DNA of 16,303 nucleotides from Oscillospiraceae bacterium (GTDB lineage Bacteria > Bacillota > Clostridia > Oscillospirales > Ruminococcaceae): the NCBI GenBank assembly GCA_900768735.1, contig CAAGDZ010000060.1:1-16303 (forward strand), written 5' to 3'. A program made the translations under genes and the position numbers. Position 1 is the stretch's first letter. Each line of letters begins with the position of its first letter. This document shows positions 13,705 to 16,303 of the stretch, in pieces. The notes below the pieces were generated by a model that saw nothing but the letters and a program-made list of their open reading frames with translations, did not search any database and was not told where the DNA came from.

Positions 13705-13733
13705 ATTATAATACATATAAACGCCGAAATCAA
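13705..13733 (-). promoter_or_regulatory. AraC gene promoter in the divergent control region
   Basis: On the minus strand TTGATT and TATAAT are 17 bases apart. On the plus strand TATAAT boxes at 13696-13701 and 13707-13712 overlap it but lack good -35 boxes, as expected for an activator-dependent GH127 promoter. The two promoters lie within the same 30 bases, so the regulator could act on both. Confidence 0.7.
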
Positions 13734-13765
13734 CAGCTTGGCGTAAATTTTTAAAAGGTGCATAA

Positions 13766-13792
13766 GTTTGAAAAATCGGAGATTTTTCAAAC
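13766..13792 (+). other. Perfect inverted repeat in the GH127 leader
   Basis: GTTTGAAAAATC and GATTTTTCAAAC form a 12-bp perfect stem with a 3-base loop, 28 bases before the GH127 start. It is followed by CCGTTG on the plus strand and TTATGC on the minus strand, so it is not a normal terminator. It could be an operator or an mRNA structure that affects translation. Confidence 0.6.
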
Positions 13793-13819
13793 CCGTTGTT
13801 TGTGCCTAATAGGAAAGAA

Positions 13820-15739
13820 ATGATTATAAGTATGAAAATCCAGACAGGTATACAGGTAAAAGCATATATGGCAGACGGCTTCATCGGCAGGTATCAGAAT
13901 CTGATACGCGAAACCGTCATACCGTATCAGTACGATATTTTGTGCGACAATATCCCCGACGCGGAGAAAAGCCACGTCGTGCAGAACTTTATAAACGCGG
14001 GCAAGGCGGTGCGCGGAGAGGACACGGGTGACGGCTTTTACGGCATGGTATTTCAGGACAGCGACGCGGCAAAGTGGATAGAGGCGGCGGCGTACTCGCT
14101 TGCGGCAAATCCCGACCCCGAGCTTGAAAATACGGTTGACGGTCTGATAGAGCTTATCGCGGCGGCACAGGACGAGGACGGCTATCTCAACACATATTTT
14201 ACCGTAAAGGATAAAGAAAAGCGCTGGCAGAACCTTATGGAGGGTCACGAGCTTTACTGTGCGGGGCACATGGCAGAGGCGGCGTGCGCGTACTATGAAG
14301 CGACAGGCAAGACCGCTCTGCTTGATGTCATGCTGAAAAACGCCGAGCATATCTACAAAAGATTTGTGACTGATAAAGCCGAGGGTTATCCCGGTCACCC
14401 CGAGATAGAGCTTGCACTGATGAAGCTATACAGAGTGACAAAAAACGAGCATTGTTTAAAGCTTGCCGAGCATTTTATAAACGCAAGGGGAGCAGACCCG
14501 CATTTCTACGAAAAAGAGGCGCAAAAGCGCGACTGGACGGTATGGGGAAACAATCCGTCCGATTATAACTATATGCAAAGCGCAAAGCCGGTCAGAGAAC
14601 AGAGCGACGCCACGGGTCACGCGGTGCGCGCGGTGTATCTTTATACCGGAATGGCGGATCTCGCGGGTGAGACCGGCGACAGCGAGCTTTTCGCGGCGTG
14701 CCGCAGACTGTGGGAGAGCATAACCCGCCGCCGTATGTATGTCACAGGCGGAATAGGCTCGACGGTGATAGGCGAGGCGTTCAGCGTGGACTATGACCTG
14801 CCGCCCGATACGGCTTATGCCGAGACCTGCGCGTCGGTGGGACTGATGTTCTTCGCCGAGAAAATGCTGGAAAACGAGATAAACGGCGAGTATGCGGATA
14901 TAATGGAGCGCGCGTTCTACAACACGGTGCTGAGCGGTATGCAGCTTGACGGCAAGCGCTTTTTCTATGTAAATCCGCTGGAGTGCATACCGGGTATATC
15001 GGGTGTCGCCCCGACCGCATGGCACGACCTGCCCGAGCGACCTAAGTGGTACGCCTGCGCGTGCTGTCCGCCTAATGTGGCAAGGCTGATTGCCTCGTTC
15101 GGCAAATACGCCTACGGCGAGGGCGGAGATACGGCGTACTGCCACCTTTATGCCGCAGGAACGGCAAGCTTTAAAAACGGTATCACATTAAAATGCGACA
15201 CGAATTATCCGTACTATTTTAATATAAAATACACCGTATCGGGCAAGGGCAGGCTCGCGGTACGCATACCCGCCTACAGCAAAGAATACACCCTTACGGT
15301 AAACCAAAAAGCCGTGGCGGCACAGCCGGTAAACGGCTACGCATATCTTGACGTATCGGACGGAGATACCGTACTGCTGACCCTTGACGGTACGCCGTAC
15401 TTTGTATACCCGTCTGCAAAAATCCCCGCGGTAAGCGGCATGGCGGCGCTTATGCGCGGCCCGCTTGTATACTGCTTTGAGGGCGTGGATAACGCGGGCA
15501 GCGTGACTTCTTTATCGCTGATAACCGAGCAGATTCCCGCCGTATCGGAATACGACAGCTCCTTGCTTTGCGGCATGGCAAAAATCGCGGTAAACGCGGT
15601 GAGAAACGAGGACTTTGACGGACTGTACAGCAGTACAAAACCAAAACGCACACCGGCAAAGGCAATAGCCGTACCTTATTATACATGGGCAAACAGAGGG
15701 GTCGGCGAAATGCGTGTGTGGATGAATGTTGCAGACTGA
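13820..15739 (+). CDS. GH127 beta-L-arabinofuranosidase
   Basis: A 639-residue glycoside hydrolase of family 127 (former DUF1680), a retaining enzyme that removes beta-L-arabinofuranose from plant hydroxyproline-rich glycans and related chains. The (alpha/alpha)6 barrel carries EDGYLNTYF, GHELYCAGHMAEAA, TGGIGS and the zinc-catalytic set known from Bifidobacterium HypBA1: AETCASVG with Glu335 and Cys337, and ACCPPN with Cys415 (expected nucleophile) and Cys416. C-terminal beta-sandwich domains follow. There is no signal peptide, so it is cytoplasmic. AGGA 5 bases before the ATG at 13820 decides the start; 13832 is the alternative. It is divergent from the AraC regulator. No transporter is adjacent. 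Confidence 0.93.
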   Translation: MIISMKIQTGIQVKAYMADGFIGRYQNLIRETVIPYQYDILCDNIPDAEKSHVVQNFINAGKAVRGEDTGDGFYGMVFQDSDAAKWIEAAAYSLAANPDPELENTVDGLIELIAAAQDEDGYLNTYFTVKDKEKRWQNLMEGHELYCAGHMAEAACAYYEATGKTALLDVMLKNAEHIYKRFVTDKAEGYPGHPEIELALMKLYRVTKNEHCLKLAEHFINARGADPHFYEKEAQKRDWTVWGNNPSDYNYMQSAKPVREQSDATGHAVRAVYLYTGMADLAGETGDSELFAACRRLWESITRRRMYVTGGIGSTVIGEAFSVDYDLPPDTAYAETCASVGLMFFAEKMLENEINGEYADIMERAFYNTVLSGMQLDGKRFFYVNPLECIPGISGVAPTAWHDLPERPKWYACACCPPNVARLIASFGKYAYGEGGDTAYCHLYAAGTASFKNGITLKCDTNYPYYFNIKYTVSGKGRLAVRIPAYSKEYTLTVNQKAVAAQPVNGYAYLDVSDGDTVLLTLDGTPYFVYPSAKIPAVSGMAALMRGPLVYCFEGVDNAGSVTSLSLITEQIPAVSEYDSSLLCGMAKIAVNAVRNEDFDGLYSSTKPKRTPAKAIAVPYYTWANRGVGEMRVWMNVAD

Positions 15740-15753
15740 TGTTATAAAACGCC

Positions 15754-15782
15754 TTGAAATTTACTTTCGGATATGCTATTAT
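15754..15782 (+). promoter_or_regulatory. Promoter of the XRE regulator gene
   Basis: TTGAAA and TATTAT are 17 bases apart, with TGC before the -10 box (extended -10). It starts 14 bases after the GH127 stop, so the regulator is probably transcribed on its own. Confidence 0.65.
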
Positions 15783-15816
15783 AATTACAATATTTTCAGG
15801 CTTTCGGAGGTGTATT

Positions 15817-16065
15817 ATGGCGCGGATATTAAGAAACAGGCTGAGAGAAATAAGAGAGGACAGCGGCCTTACTCAGTACAGATGTGCAGTCATCGCGCAT
15901 ATCTCCAAAAACAGCTATATCAGATACGAGAACTGTGAGAGAAGCACCCCGCTTGATATAGCGGTCGCGTTTGCAAAATACTATGACGTTTCGGTAGATT
16001 ATATCGCGGGTCTGACAGAAGATAAGCGGAAGTATTGGGAAAATCCGGAAAAAAGTAAAAAGTAA
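15817..16065 (+). CDS. Small XRE-family helix-turn-helix regulator
   Basis: 82 residues. The Cro/CI-type fold fills residues 1-65: LRNRLREIREDSGLTQYRCA, then a helix ISKNSYIRYENCERSTPLDI, and AVAFAKYYDVSVDYIAGLTE, the usual closing motif of this family. The tail is basic and Lys-rich. CGGAGG stands 6 bases before the ATG. It has its own promoter and lies just before an inverted-repeat-rich, GC-rich stretch, so it may be the outermost gene of a neighbouring mobile element or a stand-alone repressor. Its target is unknown. No toxin or phage gene is visible in the window. Confidence 0.9.
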   Translation: MARILRNRLREIREDSGLTQYRCAVIAHISKNSYIRYENCERSTPLDIAVAFAKYYDVSVDYIAGLTEDKRKYWENPEKSKK

Positions 16066-16068
16066 CAA

Positions 16069-16092
16069 AGGCACAGCCGACCGGCTGTGCTT
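16069..16092 (+). terminator. Hairpin after the XRE gene
   Basis: GCACAGCC/GGCTGTGC form an 8-bp perfect stem with a 4-base loop, extended by an A-T and a G-T pair. The tail is only TTCAG, so the terminator is imperfect, but it is placed 4 bases after the stop codon. Confidence 0.55.
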
Positions 16093-16156
16093 CAGACTGT
16101 CGATAAACCCACATATTTTTCAAATGGGGTTTGGGGCAGGCAAGGATGCCGTATAG

Positions 16157-16250
16157 TCGTGCCCAAGCGCCGCATGGGCATGGACGCCAGACAGCGGTCA
16201 CCCAAAGCGCGGCACGACGCCGCGCAAACAAATGACCGCACGGTTGCGGC
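16157..16250. repeat. Nested inverted repeats in GC-rich right edge
   Basis: Several perfect inverted repeats overlap. GCGCGGC/GCCGCGC (16207-16213/16219-16225, 5-base loop) lies inside GCGGTCA/TGACCGC (16194-16200/16233-16239). CCGCA/TGCGG (16236-16249) follows. TGCCC/GGGCA (16160-16180) precedes, and GTCGTGCC near 16157 matches GGCACGAC at 16211-16218. No credible gene covers 16066-16303. The composition is more GC-rich than the neighbouring genes. Purpose unknown; the flank of an integrated element is possible. Confidence 0.5.
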
Positions 16251-16303
16251 GCATATAAAGCACTGACAAGCGAAGCCCAATTTTTGGGGGTCGCAGGGGC
16301 GCT

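Noticed and set aside
13651..13884. N-terminal extension of the AraC protein to an upstream ATG
   Set aside because: It would cross the promoter region and the inverted repeat, and is hydrophobic without AraC similarity; GGAGG fits the TTG at 13650.
16092..16280. Minus-strand frame in the right edge
   Set aside because: Arg- and Cys-rich translation of palindromic GC-rich DNA, no ribosome site and no recognisable domain.

Overview
The window looks like chromosome of a gut anaerobe of the Firmicutes, most likely an Oscillospiraceae/Ruminococcaceae-type clostridium close to [Eubacterium] siraeum or Ruminococcus. This is an inference from the intermediate GC, strong GGAGG-type ribosome binding sites, sigma-A promoters of TTGACA/TATAAT type, the ylxM-ffh-rpsP-khpA gene order, a rubredoxin, intracellular GH32 and GH127 glycosidases, and double-glycine leader peptides. 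No tRNA, rRNA, CRISPR array or insertion sequence was seen.

Layout. (1) 1-3510, minus strand: a housekeeping block transcribed right to left, ylxM, ffh, rpsP and khpA (signal recognition particle, ribosomal protein S16, KH-domain RNA chaperone), followed by a 50-residue rubredoxin with an unusual C-x-C first knuckle and a small lipoprotein. (2) 3510-4103: a long stretch without a credible gene that holds a strongly folded plus-strand RNA candidate ending in a good terminator. (3) 4104-5408, minus: a cytoplasmic GH32 beta-fructosidase with its own promoter. (4) 5549-7958, plus: the most unusual part, a small accessory island with a small leader-like protein, a frameshifted fragment of an NHLM-type (HlyD-like) secretion protein, an ECF-like sigma factor, a 73-residue double-glycine peptide, and a Nif11-like leader peptide whose C-terminal DUF4367-like domain lies in another frame behind an 8-A run. 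Two near-identical promoter-like sites (TCGTATAAA with a GC-N-CTTT box at the same spacing) precede the first gene and the peptide genes, as expected for an autoregulated ECF regulon. No modification enzyme, peptidase or ABC transporter is present here. (5) 8078-10156, plus: glmS with a perfect consensus promoter and no recognisable glmS ribozyme. (6) 10248-11396, minus: a rhodanese domain fused to a TtcA-like tRNA thiolation ATPase. (7) 11593-12766, plus: a membrane GGDEF diguanylate cyclase, convergent with (8) an AraC-type regulator (minus, TTG start), divergent from a GH127 beta-L-arabinofuranosidase (plus) that it probably controls. (9) 15754-16065, plus: a small XRE-type repressor-like protein, followed by a GC-rich non-coding edge full of nested inverted repeats that may be the flank of a mobile element.

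How the parts relate: regions 1, 5 and 6 are housekeeping; regions 3 and 8 are plant-carbohydrate use; region 4 is a self-contained, partly broken secreted-peptide or RiPP-like module whose missing machinery would have to act in trans or has been lost.
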